A DNA stretch of 64,000 nt from positions 104,241-168,240 of the forward strand of contig JASEFH010000003.1 of NCBI GenBank assembly GCA_030019205.1, given 5' to 3'. Under the pieces are notes generated by a model, which saw nothing but the letters and a program-made list of their open reading frames with translations, was not told the DNA's origin and ran no database searches. Of this stretch, positions 37,648 through 48,619 are shown piece after piece. The position numbers and the translations under genes are program-made. This DNA comes from Methanomicrobiales archaeon (lineage in GTDB: Archaea > Halobacteriota > Methanomicrobia > Methanomicrobiales > JACTUA01). Position 1 is the stretch's first letter. Every line of letters begins with the position of its first letter.

Positions 37648-39235
37648 GCGAGAGCAGGGGATCGCGGCGATCTCCGGAACCCCTGCACCGGATGGACCGA
37701 TTCCATCCATCCGCCCTGACGCGCCGGGTCTGTCGCGGAAGGGTCGAAGGAACGGGTATAGGGGCAAGGACGTGCGAAAGGGGACGGAGCAGCATTTCCG
37801 AAACCTATTTCTGTTGTGACGTACGCCAGCACAGCGGTCCCCCCCTGCCCGTATTGCCGCCACAGACTCTTCCGAAACTATGTCTGCAGAAGTCCCGTTT
37901 TCACGCAGGATGACGGATATCCCGAATGTGTCAGCGCATGGCCTCGGACTCGCCGCTGCATACGGAGAGCGCCCCGTGATGGGAGGATTTCCGGTTTCAT
38001 CGTGATACGTTGCTTCTGCAGCCAATCGGAAAAATACAGAATGTTATTATACCCCTTTTCTTCCAGTGGAGCGCACGATATTTCATGGCTTGATTTGCCA
38101 TCGGAGTCTGATTTTGCATTGGTTATTGTGATGGGGCGTTCTGCTTCCTGTGATCGGTTAATATGCCTGAATCCGGTCGTTTCAGGGAATTCAGAGGCGT
38201 CAGCGCCCCGGATGGGGAGCGCATCTGCAGTTCCACCGGCAGCGACGACATCTGCAGGCCCCTCGACGCGGCACGCCCCCGCAGATTCCCCGCGGCGGGA
38301 ACGGAAAAGCCCCGCCGGTGTTCGATTGCAGAATGGCGATTGACGCTGCCGTGGAGCCCGGCACCCCCCGCACGGAGCGATTTTCGGCCGCGATGAAAGG
38401 GAGGGACTTCGAGGGATGAGAGGGCCTCTCCATTCACGATCCGGCGTATGCGGCGACCCTGCAGCGGAAGGCGGACGCCGACTCTCATCGTGCCGGAGGG
38501 TGCGGGAACCCATGCCTCCGTCCTCTTCGTTCAGCCTCCCCGGGGGGCGGGCGCAGGTCGGGGGATGGCGCTCGCGGATCCGGGTCGGGCCGCGCGGGAG
38601 CACGTGGCGACGGTGATCGCGATCCGGCGGGGGGCCGACCTGCTTGCCGCACGCCACAACGCGGATCCGGGCCGGCTCGGGCCCGTCGGCTGCAGCATCG
38701 GAGCCCTCGTGGGCGGGGTCCGGAGCAGGATCGGGAGGCGGGTGCGGGAGTCTTGCAGGTGTTGCCATGCTCGGCATGCCCGATCGCAACGCCGAATCTC
38801 TCGAGCGCCATCGGGATGGGTCCGATCGGCCCGATCCCCCGCGTGCCCCGCGCCGGCGGCGCTCCCGTTCCCGTACGACCTGCGGGATCCCATCATCCCC
38901 GCGAGAACGCCCTCGCGTTCTCCGGGCGGACGAGCGACCCGGGGGCGATCCGCTGGCACGACACCGCCCACCGCCCGAACGGCGAGGCCTGGCGGTGCGG
39001 CTGCACCTTGCGGGCAATGGGAGTTGCCATTCCCGCGACTGCCAGCTGGGCCTGCCATGGCGTTGCCGGCGCACCCCGCGGACCGCGGGGATCCCGGACA
39101 GGATTTGCGGACATGCAGGGCCTGCCTCTGCCTCCTCCTCCAGACCGCCCGTTCCCCCCCCGCTGCCCCTCATCAGCGGGGAAGGCGGCACCTTTTTAAC
39201 AGGTACGGCGATAATAGGGGTATGCAGAGGTAATT
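37648..39235. other. Coding-poor stretch of 1.6 kb with an AT-rich patch
   Basis: No gene could be supported. From about 38020 to 38170 the sequence is much more AT-rich than its surroundings, which may mark foreign or old intergenic DNA. A plus-strand stretch near 38565-38700 (REHVATVIAIRRGADLLAAR) is protein-like but lacks a start and a family. Confidence 0.45.
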
Positions 39236-39655
39236 ATGGCGTCGAAACTGATGGACTATTTCAATAAACAGCCCCGGATAGGCACGCTCAGCACGGCCAG
39301 CCGGGATGGAAAGGTCGATTCTGCGGTCTTCGGCTCCCCGCGCATGGTCGACGAGAGGACCGTCGTCATGGGGCTCGGGAAGAACCGCACGCTCGCCAAC
39401 CTCCAGGAGAATCCCCGTGCCGTCTTCCTGATCATGGAGCCGGGGCAGGGGATCGCCGACTGGAAGGGGGTCCGGGTCTACCTGACAGCAAGGGAGATCG
39501 CCACCTCCGGGCCGTCGCTCGATGCGCTGCGGAGCAATCTCGCGAAGGCAATCGGCGATCAGGCAGCCCGGATGATCCAGGCGGCGGTGACGTTCGAGGT
39601 CACCGAGGTCCGCCCCCTCATCGACATGGGGCAGGGGTGGGAGCAGTCCATCTGA
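39236..39655 (+). CDS. Pyridoxamine 5'-phosphate oxidase-fold flavin protein
   Basis: A 139-residue split-barrel protein (PNPOx-like). It starts with a helix, then RIGTLSTASRDGKVDSAVFG (substrate/FMN strand region, about residues 14-33), VVMGLGKNRTLANLQENPRAV (about 43-63) and GVRVYLTAREI. Small family members bind FMN or F420 and act as reductases or flavin carriers. An AGAGG site precedes the ATG. It has no operon partners. Confidence 0.85.
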   Translation: MASKLMDYFNKQPRIGTLSTASRDGKVDSAVFGSPRMVDERTVVMGLGKNRTLANLQENPRAVFLIMEPGQGIADWKGVRVYLTAREIATSGPSLDALRSNLAKAIGDQAARMIQAAVTFEVTEVRPLIDMGQGWEQSI

Positions 39656-41339
39656 ACACCCGGGCTGCCTGAGCGGCCCTCTGCGCCAGGGGTGAGGGGT
39701 GCCGGCTGGTATATCTTCCGAGCCTGGCGGATCGCGCCCCCTTCCCGGGCTCGATCGTTCTCCAGCCCGTCTCTTCCCCCGGCAACGAATCGCAGCCCCT
39801 CTCCTGGTGGTCCCCGCAGCGGCGGGCCCGAACGGTTTTGCTGTCGCGGTAAAGACCGCCCGACGGGGTGATCCGGCGTGCAGGAAGGGACGACGGTGGG
39901 CGATCGAGCGCCGTCGTAGAGCATTCTGCGGTTCGCCCTCTGCTCCCCCTGCCGTCAACATCAGCGGGTCGCCGCCAGGTTGACTCTCGCATCCAGGGCA
40001 GCCTGATCCTGCGGGCTGACGGCATCCACTGGTTTTGGGACGTCTCCATCGCTCTGATCGCGGGCACCCTCCTCTCCGCAAGTAGGAGCCTGCATCTCCC
40101 CCATGGGCTCTGCAGGGCGGAGAGCATCGTCGAGGCGTCGCCCTCCCCATCTTCTTCACCGCGATTGAGATAGCCCTGGCGTCGGCGATGGCACTGCCCG
40201 ACCCCATAGCGGACGGTTCCTTCCCGCTGTCGCTGCCACCTCACCGGGACCTGGGAGGTGACGGTGGGGGAGTGGAAAAACTCTCCGGGCCTGGCTGCGG
40301 CCGGGAAACCGCATCGGTTCGATATGCTCTTCCCGTCCCTCGCGCTCTTCTCCCTGGTCGCACAGTATTCCGGTGCCTGACAGGATCGCGGCGGTCATCG
40401 TCGCCGTCTTCATCGTCCACCCGGGGTGGTGGATCTCGAAAGACAGCACCCGGACCTGCCTGGATGCCCCGGTCAGATCCGATATACGCTCAATGCGATG
40501 CATCATCCCGCCGGACCCTACGGTGAGCCGGATCAAGACGGCGACAGGGCGCAGCCCCGGACGCTCCATCTCCGTTGAGGCGACGGTCGGGATGGCGGAG
40601 CAGGATCCTGCGAAGGCGTACCGGGAGAGCGAACGCATCGAGGATCCATCAGTGCCGAATGTCGGACGGATCCTCGTCCCCTGAGAACTCGGAGGGGAGA
40701 CGCACCTGCGGTACGCTGATCCGTTGCAGGGCCGCGGGGGCTGATTGCGCGAGCACTTCGGCGAAGCACCCAATTTTTCGCTTCCCGTCTTCGATACCGA
40801 TCATGGCAGGCTTGAACGGCAGGACATCGTCTCCAGTCGGTTCCGGGACGTGGAGAAGAGGGAGGGCATTCAGGTGGCAGAGATGCTGCTGCCGCACGCT
40901 TCCCGGGAAGAACTATCAGCACGCGTTCGAGACGGCGGGAGTCGGGAACGGGTGGATGTTGCGGGATCCCTTCCGGCGTCTTCGGTCAGGAGATCGGGCA
41001 GCACGGCGAACCTCACAACGAACACCCTCGGTAATCCGTGGTTCGCATGCATGCGGGACCCGGGAGCGCGGCCGCGGCACGACCGCAACGGCCGGGATGC
41101 ACAGCGGACTGCGGATTGGCTGTGGCGGCGGCCCCGCCCCTTCTTACCGGGCCAGAATACATGGTATGCGTCTCGTTCGGCACGCCCCGCGTCACGGGGG
41201 TTGTACCGGCATCCCGCCTACCTTCCTGCCGAGTGCCTGCGCACAGACGACGATCGGGGGGCGAGGGGGAATCGCTCCGACGAAGGAAGCGGGCAGATAT
41301 TGCCTGAAATCGAGATACGTGCAAAAAGCCGCAGTTGCG
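39656..41339. other. Coding-poor stretch of 1.7 kb
   Basis: Long frames exist on both strands but change composition along their length. Some segments look protein-like (minus strand 40390-40560; plus strand 40760-40920), yet none has a start, a ribosome site and a recognisable family together. Probably degraded genes. Confidence 0.45.
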
Positions 41340-42347
41340 CTATTGTTCCTCGTTGATGAGCTGGTTGATGATGGACTCGGAGATATCGCACCCGTATTCC
41401 CCCGCACGCCGGATGCTCTCCGCCATGTATCCGATGGAGATCGCCAGAACCCCTTTCTTCTGGTATGCGATGGAACTGATCTCGTCGGTCATCTTCTCCA
41501 GGTCTTTCACCATGTCGATGGTGCGATTGGCGTTGGTGATGCTGGCCGAAAACAGGGAGCGCATACTGGAACTCAATACATCCAGTGCCTTCCTTGTCGC
41601 ATCGTTCATGTCCGATACTATCGTCCGATCGATCTGGTGATCGATGAGAATCGGGATATGCTTTGCAACGCGGACCCCGTGATCCCCGATCCGTTCGAGG
41701 ATCCTGCTGACGACGAAGTAGTTCAGCGCCTCGCCGGCGGATACCTGCATCTTCTCGGCAAGGGCGGGATCGTTCAGCATGAGATGGTACTGGCGCGCTA
41801 CCAGCCACTGGAGTTTATCCACCTCGATGTCCCGGTTGACCACATCTTCTGCCAGCTGCTTGTCCCTCGTCTCGAGGGCAGTCATCGCGTCGTTGTACAT
41901 CGTCTCGACGATGACGTACATCCGTTTCACGCTGTTTGCAAACGGCATCTCCGCGGGATTGAGAATATCCTTGATCACAATGGAGAAGTCGGTCTCCTCG
42001 ACAATCTGCTGTCCGATGCTCATCGAACTGAAGTCCCGCACGGCCTTGCGGATGGGTGGGGACAGGCGGGTGGAGGAGGTGACGCGGATTGTTGTGTGGC
42101 CGGCGATGTATGCCCCCACCAGGCAGCGGAAGAGAAACGTGGGATTCTGGATACGATCGGCCTTGAACTCTTTCACCCGCGAACCTTTCGCTTCTGATGG
42201 GTGCGGGAGGATGAGAAGACTTCCGTCGCTCTGGATCTTGATCTGGAGCGGCTCGTTCTTCTTGATGTTCATCGACTGGATCCAGTCTTTCGGAAGGGAG
42301 ATGACGTAGGAAGATCCGCCCGTCATCTGTACCTTTCGCAGCTCCAT
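41340..42347 (-). CDS. AbrB-PhoU phosphate regulator
   Basis: A 335-residue protein with an N-terminal AbrB/SpoVT swapped-hairpin DNA-binding domain (KVQMTGGSSYVISLPKDWI, about residues 5-50) followed by PhoU helical-bundle repeats (about 110-330) with the metal-binding pattern RILERIGDHGVRVAK. This architecture is common in methanogens and is thought to regulate phosphate uptake. It faces pstS across a very AT-rich promoter region and probably controls the pst unit by binding there (inference). Confidence 0.92.
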   Translation of the reverse strand: MELRKVQMTGGSSYVISLPKDWIQSMNIKKNEPLQIKIQSDGSLLILPHPSEAKGSRVKEFKADRIQNPTFLFRCLVGAYIAGHTTIRVTSSTRLSPPIRKAVRDFSSMSIGQQIVEETDFSIVIKDILNPAEMPFANSVKRMYVIVETMYNDAMTALETRDKQLAEDVVNRDIEVDKLQWLVARQYHLMLNDPALAEKMQVSAGEALNYFVVSRILERIGDHGVRVAKHIPILIDHQIDRTIVSDMNDATRKALDVLSSSMRSLFSASITNANRTIDMVKDLEKMTDEISSIAYQKKGVLAISIGYMAESIRRAGEYGCDISESIINQLINEEQ

Positions 42348-42479
42348 AGGCCAATATTCTATGTTTTTCTACATAAATATATTCTATCCAAATAAAATAT
42401 ATTTGTCTATATTTATTATTGAGATTAATATATTTTATGTCGAAAATCAATATAGAAATCCCGGACCATCTACTCTGCG
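42348..42479. promoter_or_regulatory. AT-rich divergent promoter between the AbrB-PhoU gene and pstS
   Basis: This 130-base region has very low GC content. It contains TATA-like elements for both directions: ATATATTTATG on the minus strand (about 42368-42378) and TAATATATTTTATG on the plus strand (about 42427-42440). Repeated ATATATTT/AAATATAT half-sites could be operators for the AbrB-type regulator. Confidence 0.6.
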
Positions 42480-43343
42480 ATGAACGGTGTACGGTTTCCA
42501 GCGAAACGAGCGGTTGCCAGGGGTGCCTTTGCAGGTATCCTGGTCCTGTTCCTGCTGGCGGCAGGCTGTATCGGGAATGAAGGTTCGGCTGCGGCATCCC
42601 GGCATATCGCCGTAACAGGATCCACGACGGTGCTTCCCATCGCAGAAAGCGAGAGGGAGGCCTTCGAGGCGAAATTCAGCGATGCGGATATCAAAATAAG
42701 CGGAGGAGGCTCGAGTGTCGGGATCAAAGCCGTCGGGGAGGGCACGGCGGATATCGGCATGTCCTCGCGGGATCTCAAGCCGGAAGAGGTTGCATTGTAC
42801 CCCGATATCGTCAGGCACGAGATCGCCCGGGATGCCATCATCCTGATCGTCAACCAGCAGAACCCTGTCGATCACCTGACGCTCGACCAGATCCGGGGGA
42901 TCTTCAACGGGACGTATGCGAACTGGAACCAGGTCGGCGGATCCGACCTGCCGATCGTCGTCGTGGGAAGGGACAGCGCATCGGGGACGCGGGAATACTT
43001 CTGGGAGTCCGTGATGAAGAAGGGCAACTTCACCAGCAGACAGGAGGAATTCAACTCCAATGGCGGAATCCAGCAGAAGGTCTCACGGACGCCCGGGGCG
43101 ATCGGTTACGTCGGGCTCGGGTACACCTCGGGCGTGAAGGCTCTCCATCTGCAGGTGGATGGAACCTCCGTCGAACCGACCCTTGAGACCATCCGGGACG
43201 GTCGGTATCCCCTCAGCCGCCCGCTCTTCCTGCTGACGAAGGGGCAACCGGGCGGTCTGGCGAAGGAGTACATCGACTTCATCCTGAGCGACGAAGGCCA
43301 GGAGATCGTCGCCCGTGCGGAGTATATCCCGTTGCCGTCGTGA
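42480..43343 (+). CDS. pstS: Phosphate ABC transporter substrate-binding lipoprotein
   Basis: A 287-residue binding protein. The signal peptide ends in a lipobox (LAAGC, about residue 24). Phosphate-site segments are visible: ITGSTTVLPIAE-type (here VTGSTTVLPIAE), GGGSSVGIKA, MSSRDL and the late GRDSASGTRE (about residues 162-171). It captures phosphate outside the cell and delivers it to the fused permease. It is the first gene of the pst unit. Confidence 0.94.
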   Translation: MNGVRFPAKRAVARGAFAGILVLFLLAAGCIGNEGSAAASRHIAVTGSTTVLPIAESEREAFEAKFSDADIKISGGGSSVGIKAVGEGTADIGMSSRDLKPEEVALYPDIVRHEIARDAIILIVNQQNPVDHLTLDQIRGIFNGTYANWNQVGGSDLPIVVVGRDSASGTREYFWESVMKKGNFTSRQEEFNSNGGIQQKVSRTPGAIGYVGLGYTSGVKALHLQVDGTSVEPTLETIRDGRYPLSRPLFLLTKGQPGGLAKEYIDFILSDEGQEIVARAEYIPLPS

Positions 43344-43381
43344 GCGGTCAGATCCTTTTCCAGGCAAGAGAGGGGGACGTT

Positions 43382-45424
43382 ATGGAGAAGAGTCACGGCA
43401 TTTCGGCGCTGTCCACGGAATTCGAACGGCTCCGAGGACGGAGGCTTCAACTTCCTTCTTTGATCGGCGCATCGCTTCCCCGGATGAACAGACGTCTGGT
43501 CGATCGGCTCATTGGAGAGGTTCTCTTTGCTGTTGCGCTTTTCGCCATCGCCGCAGTCTTCTTCATCATCGCATTCCTCCTCCGCGATGGCTACCAGATC
43601 TTCATGGATGCGGGCGTGTGGAACTTCATAGGGGGGGTGCAGTGGAACCCGGCAGGCGAATATCCCTCCTTCGGAGCATTTCCGCTTATTGTGGGAACGA
43701 TTCTGGTGATGGCACTGGCGATGGTCATCGCCGTCCCGCTCAGCATCGGAAGCGCCATCTACATCGCGGAGATAGCCGCTCCCGGCACCAGAGCCGTTAT
43801 CAAGCCGGCCGTCGAACTGCTGGCCGGTATCCCCTCCGTCGTCTACGGATTCTTCGGCCTTATCCTCCTGACCGACTGGATACGCATCGCATTCGGCCAG
43901 CCATCGGGATCGAGCTGGCTTGCAGGATCGATCCTTCTCGCCATCATGTCCCTACCGACGATCACCAGCGTTGCAGAGGATGCGATCAGCGCCGTCCCGC
44001 GGGAGTTCGGGGAAGGCAGCCTGGCTCTGGGGGCGAGCCACTGGCAGACGATCAGGAACGTCATCGTGCCCGGCGCATTCTCCGGGATCAGCGCCGCCAT
44101 CATCCTCGGCATGGGGCGCGCCATCGGGGAGACGATGGCGGTATTGATGGTGACGGGAAACGCGGCCATCATCCCGGAGCCGCTGACGAACATCTTCTCT
44201 CCGATCCGAACCCTGACCGGCACCCTAGGCATCGAGATGGGAGAGGTTGCGTTCGGGAGCCTGCACTACCATGCGCTCTTCGGGATCGCGGTGATCCTCC
44301 TGTTCATCACGCTCAGCGTCAACGGTGCGGCGATGCTCATCATCAGGCGGATCCAGGGGACGCAGGGGCTGCAGAAGCCCGGTCCGTCCGGAATCCAGCC
44401 GGGAGGGTTTAGACGGATGCGAAATCTCATGAACGGCATTGCACTGAAGTGGCCCTTCACCCTCCTGGCAGGTGCCGGAACCGCCTTCCTCCCCCTCCTT
44501 CTGGCTCCTCCCGTCCTGGTTGCACGGTTGATCGACGGCATCACCTCGATCTGCTTCGTGCATCAGCCCCTGAAATGGACATTCCATCCCAGATCCGCAC
44601 AGAAGTGGGCATTCTGCCTCATCTCGCTCTCCGTCCTGATCGTGCTCACCATTCTCGGGGTGATCCTTTCCGGGATCGTCGTGAACGGCGCCGGGGCGAT
44701 CAGCTGGGAGTTCCTGACGCAGTCTCCCCGAAACCTCGGGCGGGAGGGCGGCATCTTTCCGGCGATTGTCGGGACGCTCTACCTGGTGGGTGGAGCGCTG
44801 GCAATCGCCCTGCCGGTTGGCATCGCGACCGCCCTCTACCTCATCGAGTACACCGCTGACAATGCGCTGACGCGGGGGATCCGCACGGCGGTGGATCTAC
44901 TGAACGGGATGCCGTCGATCGTCTTCGGGCTGTTCGGGTTCGCATTCCTGGTGCTCTTCCTGAACTTCGGTGTCTCACTGATCGCCGGCCAGATCACCCT
45001 CGGGCTGATGATCCTTCCCACCATCATCCGCACGACGGAAGAAGCGCTCCGCTCGATCCCCGCTTCCATCCGCGAAGGGAGCTACGCGGTCGGGGCGACC
45101 AAGTGGCAGACGGTATGGCATGCCGTTCTCCCCCCTGCAATGCCCGGCATCATGACCGGGGCGATCCTGAGTATCGGACGCGCTGCCGGCGAGACGGCCC
45201 CGATCATGTTCACCGCGGCCGTATTCAGCAGCCGCTTCCTGCCCTCCTCCCTGTCCGAGCCGGTGATGGCTCTCCCCTATCACCTGTTCATTCTCACAAC
45301 AAACGTCCCCGGAGCAACCGATCAGCAGTTCGGGACCGCACTCGTGCTCCTTATGCTCGTTCTATCCATCTATCTCGCGGCGATTCTCGTCCGCTGGCGA
45401 TACCAGTGGGCAAAGGTGTTCTAG
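43382..45424 (+). CDS. Fused PstC-PstA phosphate permease
   Basis: A 680-residue protein that joins the two permease subunits normally made separately. The N-terminal half (about residues 1-330) is PstC-like, with [13 protein letters not shown] and the coupling loop [21 protein letters not shown]. After a linker with two hydrophobic segments, the C-terminal half (about 410-680) is PstA-like, with [14 protein letters not shown] and [21 protein letters not shown]. Both EAA-type loops that contact PstB are intact, so one polypeptide should provide the whole channel. The ATG at 43382 has a GAGAGGGGG site; a GTG overlapping the pstS stop (43340) would add 14 residues. Confidence 0.93.
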   Translation: MEKSHGISALSTEFERLRGRRLQLPSLIGASLPRMNRRLVDRLIGEVLFAVALFAIAAVFFIIAFLLRDGYQIFMDAGVWNFIGGVQWNPAGEYPSFGAFPLIVGTILVMALAMVIAVPLSIGSAIYIAEIAAPGTRAVIKPAVELLAGIPSVVYGFFGLILLTDWIRIAFGQPSGSSWLAGSILLAIMSLPTITSVAEDAISAVPREFGEGSLALGASHWQTIRNVIVPGAFSGISAAIILGMGRAIGETMAVLMVTGNAAIIPEPLTNIFSPIRTLTGTLGIEMGEVAFGSLHYHALFGIAVILLFITLSVNGAAMLIIRRIQGTQGLQKPGPSGIQPGGFRRMRNLMNGIALKWPFTLLAGAGTAFLPLLLAPPVLVARLIDGITSICFVHQPLKWTFHPRSAQKWAFCLISLSVLIVLTILGVILSGIVVNGAGAISWEFLTQSPRNLGREGGIFPAIVGTLYLVGGALAIALPVGIATALYLIEYTADNALTRGIRTAVDLLNGMPSIVFGLFGFAFLVLFLNFGVSLIAGQITLGLMILPTIIRTTEEALRSIPASIREGSYAVGATKWQTVWHAVLPPAMPGIMTGAILSIGRAAGETAPIMFTAAVFSSRFLPSSLSEPVMALPYHLFILTTNVPGATDQQFGTALVLLMLVLSIYLAAILVRWRYQWAKVF

Positions 45425-45426
45425 AC

Positions 45427-46188
45427 ATGGACGAATCCACGATCCTTGAGGCAAAAAATCTGAACCTCTGGTACGGGCAGAAGCAGGCTCTCACAGATAT
45501 CACTGTCCGCATCCCCCAACATCGGATCACGGCCCTGATCGGGCCGTCGGGATGCGGGAAGTCCACCCTCATCCGCTGCTTCAACCGCATGAACGATCTC
45601 AACGGCTCATCGAAAGTCACGGGAGAGGTCCTGTTCAAGGGCGATAACATCTACGACGCGGATGCTGACGTCTACAGGATTCGGGAGAAGATCGGCATGG
45701 TCTTCCAGAAGCCCAACCCATTCCCCAAGAGCATCTATGATAACGTCTGCTACGGGCCCCGTATTCACGGAGTGAGGGAGAAGAAAGCGCTCGATCGCAT
45801 CGTTGAAAATAGCCTGAAAAATGCCGCACTCTGGGACGAGGTGAAGGATCGCCTCCACGAACCGGCGTTGAACCTCTCCGGCGGGCAGCAGCAGCGGCTC
45901 TGCATTGCCCGCTGCCTCGCGGTGGAACCGGAGGTGATCCTGATGGATGAACCCTGTTCTGCCCTGGATCCCATCGCCACGGCAAAGATAGAGGATCTCG
46001 TCGTGCAGATCGCACAGAGGCATACCGTCGTCATCGTCACGCACAACATGCAGCAGGCGGCACGGGTGAGCGACGTTACCGGGTTCATGTACCTCGGGAA
46101 ATTGGTGGAATTCGATAAAACCACGCGCATTTTCGAGGATCCGAAGGAAGAACTGACAGAGAAGTACATCACAGGACGGTTCGGATAG
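45427..46188 (+). CDS. pstB: Phosphate ABC transporter ATPase
   Basis: A 253-residue ATPase. Walker [10 protein letters not shown] (about residues 38-46), signature LSGGQQQRL (about 148-156), Walker [14 protein letters not shown] and switch [12 protein letters not shown] are all present. YGPRIHGV and [15 protein letters not shown] are typical of PstB. It begins two bases after the stop of the fused permease. Confidence 0.95.
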   Translation: MDESTILEAKNLNLWYGQKQALTDITVRIPQHRITALIGPSGCGKSTLIRCFNRMNDLNGSSKVTGEVLFKGDNIYDADADVYRIREKIGMVFQKPNPFPKSIYDNVCYGPRIHGVREKKALDRIVENSLKNAALWDEVKDRLHEPALNLSGGQQQRLCIARCLAVEPEVILMDEPCSALDPIATAKIEDLVVQIAQRHTVVIVTHNMQQAARVSDVTGFMYLGKLVEFDKTTRIFEDPKEELTEKYITGRFG

Positions 46189-46191
46189 GCC

Positions 46192-46842
46192 ATGGTGGAG
46201 AAATATCGTTCGGAACTCGCATCCCTGAAGAAGGATGTGCTGCAGATGGGGTATCTCGCGCGGGACATGCTGCAGCAGTCGATGGAAGCGCTGCAGAACC
46301 GGGATAGTGCACTGGCACGTTCCGTGGATCTCGAGAAGAAGCGGATCTCGGACTTCGATCACGACATCGAACAGAAATGCCTGCGGCTCATCGCGCTCTA
46401 CCAGCCGATGGCAAAAGACCTGAGAACCATTGCCGCCTCGATGAAGATGATCACTTCTCTCTACCGCATCGGCAGATACGGCAAGGATATCGCTATCGTA
46501 GTCCCCGGGCTGAGCGGTGCGCCGCATATCGGCAACCTGGTGAGCATTCCCCACATGGGGGATATCGTCATTGGCATGATTGCGGATGCCCTGGTTGCCT
46601 ACGATCAGGAAGATCTGTCCCGGATTGAGGATATCAGGACCCAGGAAGACGCGGTAGACGCCCTGCGGTATTCCATCTTCCGCGAGTGCATCACCTACAT
46701 GATCGAGGATCCGAAGAACATCACGCGGTGCACGAACTACGTGATGATCGCGCGGTACCTCGAACGCTGCGGCGATCATGCATGCCAGATCGCGGAAAAA
46801 GTGTACTACATGGTGACCGGGGAACGAATCGAGATTCGATGA
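46192..46842 (+). CDS. phoU: PhoU phosphate signalling protein
   Basis: A 216-residue two-repeat PhoU. The metal-binding motifs are MKMITSLYRIGRYGKDIA (first repeat) and MIARYLERCGDHACQIAEKVYY (second repeat), both variants of E/D-x3-D/R-type PhoU signatures. It restrains PstB and conveys phosphate status. It is the last gene of the pst unit, three bases after pstB. Together with the AbrB-PhoU upstream there are two PhoU-type proteins in the cluster. Confidence 0.94.
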   Translation: MVEKYRSELASLKKDVLQMGYLARDMLQQSMEALQNRDSALARSVDLEKKRISDFDHDIEQKCLRLIALYQPMAKDLRTIAASMKMITSLYRIGRYGKDIAIVVPGLSGAPHIGNLVSIPHMGDIVIGMIADALVAYDQEDLSRIEDIRTQEDAVDALRYSIFRECITYMIEDPKNITRCTNYVMIARYLERCGDHACQIAEKVYYMVTGERIEIR

Positions 46843-47399
46843 GGGTGAACCGCACATACTGGAGAAACGAGCTGATTATTCTATCCGCATTCGTTCCGAA
46901 GATCCTGGTTTTCCACGATCGGCTCGCAGCACTCGCAAAGATCGCGGAACCGGGGCCTCTCCGGGACGCTTCGCCAGTGTCACGTCCGGCGTGCTGCGGG
47001 GAATGCAAGCGGCGCGGATCCCGGCTGACAGGGAGGGGAACGGGATGTTCGGCGGGACCGGGACCTGAAAGGCGCCTCCACGCGGATCATGGCAGACTCC
47101 CGATCGGATGATTCTCATTGCAGAGGGTGATGGAAACCGGATCGGCGGATACCGTGTCATGCAGCGCGGGCCGAGACCGCCGCCCGCATACGGAAAGCCT
47201 TCACGGACCGCTTCCGGGGGATGACCATCGCCCGCGCGGCGGTGGGCAACCGCAATGCGTCCGCCCGGCAGCTGGAGCTGCTGCGGGTGAACGGTCAGTG
47301 GCGCTCAGGGAGATCGTCCCGGCGAAGGTTATCCTGCAGAACCTGGGCGGATGCCCGGTGGGATAAACCCTATCGGCTGCGACGGACAATACTGGGGCA
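46843..47399. other. Gene-free gap between phoU and the radical SAM gene
   Basis: No supported gene. Between 47100 and 47290 protein-like text appears in two plus-strand frames (MILIAEGDGNRIGGYRV, then MTIARAAVGNRNASARQLEL), which suggests a frameshifted remnant, but no family was recognised. Confidence 0.45.
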
Positions 47400-48404
47400 G
47401 TGGTGCCGGACTACCTTCGTGAACTGGAGAACTGCACACTCTGCGAGTGGCGGTGCGGTGCCGATCGCCTGGGCGGGGAGCGGGGGGTCTGCAGGATCGG
47501 CATGCCCGAGGTTGCCTCCGCGATGCTCCACCCCGCACCGCCGGAGAGCTACACGATCTTCCTTGCCGGCTGCAACCTGCGGTGCCTCAACTGCCAGAAC
47601 TGGGAGATCGCCCACTATCCCGATACCCATCGGCCCGTGCGGGGTTTCGTCGATCCCGGTAGCATGGCAGAAGAAGCCCTGGCCGCAATCCGGTCGCTGA
47701 AAGGAAGGCTGTTTTGTGCTGACCGGATATTCTTCAGCGGAGGATCGCCCGTGCCCTCGCTGCCCTACGTGGAAGAGGTGGTGAGGGAGGCCCGGAGACG
47801 GGACAGCAGGGTAAAGGTCAATTTTGATACCAACGGCTTCATGACCGAAGAATCCCTTGCACGGGTGCTCGCGTTCTCCACCTCGATAACCTACGATGTC
47901 AAGGCGTACCACGACGACGTCCACCGGGCGTTGACCGGCGCCCCTGTCGCTCCGGTGCTGAGGAACGCTGCCGAAATCGCAACGAATGCCCCGGAGAAAC
48001 TCTGGGAGTTCCGGTTCCTCGTCATCCCCGGCATCACGGTGGATGAAGTTGCCCCGGTAGCCGCGTTCATCGCAGAGATCGACGAGACGCTCCCCTTCAA
48101 CCTCCTCGCCTTCCGCCCGAACTTCGTCCTCGAGCACCACCCTCATGCCATCCAGTGCCAGATGGAGGAGGCGGTGCGGAAGGCACGAGAGGCGGGTCTC
48201 GCGAACGTCAGGATGCACGGATACCCGGGAGTTGCCGGCGAGAGGGCGGGAGCGCCTCCATCGTCCGCGAGAGCCGAGGGAGGCGAACGTGCACGAAGCA
48301 TCGCGGCGCGTGCCGGATGCCCCGCCGATCCCCGCGGCTGCGGCACCTGCGGGTTGCAGCAGCGCTGCCCGATCAAGGGGTATCGGGCACGGAGGTCGAT
48401 GTAG
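47400..48404 (+). CDS. Radical SAM protein, pyruvate formate-lyase-activase-like
   Basis: A 334-residue radical SAM enzyme. The N terminus has the PflA-like zinc/cysteine motif CTLCEWRCGADR (residues 12-23). The SAM cluster motif is CNLRCLNC (about residues 58-65; CxxxCxxC). Later strands FFSGGSPVPSLP and NFDTNGFMTEE are the SAM-binding glycine region and barrel strand. A Cys-rich C-terminal tail (CGTCGLQQRCPIKGY, about 317-331) could hold an additional cluster. The partner protein is not adjacent, so the target is unknown. Translation starts at one of two consecutive GTG codons. Confidence 0.88.
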   Translation: MVPDYLRELENCTLCEWRCGADRLGGERGVCRIGMPEVASAMLHPAPPESYTIFLAGCNLRCLNCQNWEIAHYPDTHRPVRGFVDPGSMAEEALAAIRSLKGRLFCADRIFFSGGSPVPSLPYVEEVVREARRRDSRVKVNFDTNGFMTEESLARVLAFSTSITYDVKAYHDDVHRALTGAPVAPVLRNAAEIATNAPEKLWEFRFLVIPGITVDEVAPVAAFIAEIDETLPFNLLAFRPNFVLEHHPHAIQCQMEEAVRKAREAGLANVRMHGYPGVAGERAGAPPSSARAEGGERARSIAARAGCPADPRGCGTCGLQQRCPIKGYRARRSM

Positions 48405-48619
48405 GCGGCTGCACCGCAGGTCTCAGCGGCGTTGGTTCCGCCGGAAGGTCTGTTCTTTCCCGCTATCGAGCCGTCTCGCTCAGGTCCCGATACCGCGCCC
48501 CCTCATCCGCCGTCTCGGTTCATCCGCAGTTCGGGCCGGCATTCCATGCACTTCTGTCCGAACGTTCTGCGAAAACCTCATCTGGGAGGTCGACGTAAGG
48601 GAGCGGTAGAGGCAGGAAA

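Noticed and set aside
38448..39233. A 261-codon plus-strand frame in the coding-poor zone
   Set aside because: Composition is typical of random high-GC sequence, and no start signal or domain is present. One short protein-like stretch is not enough.
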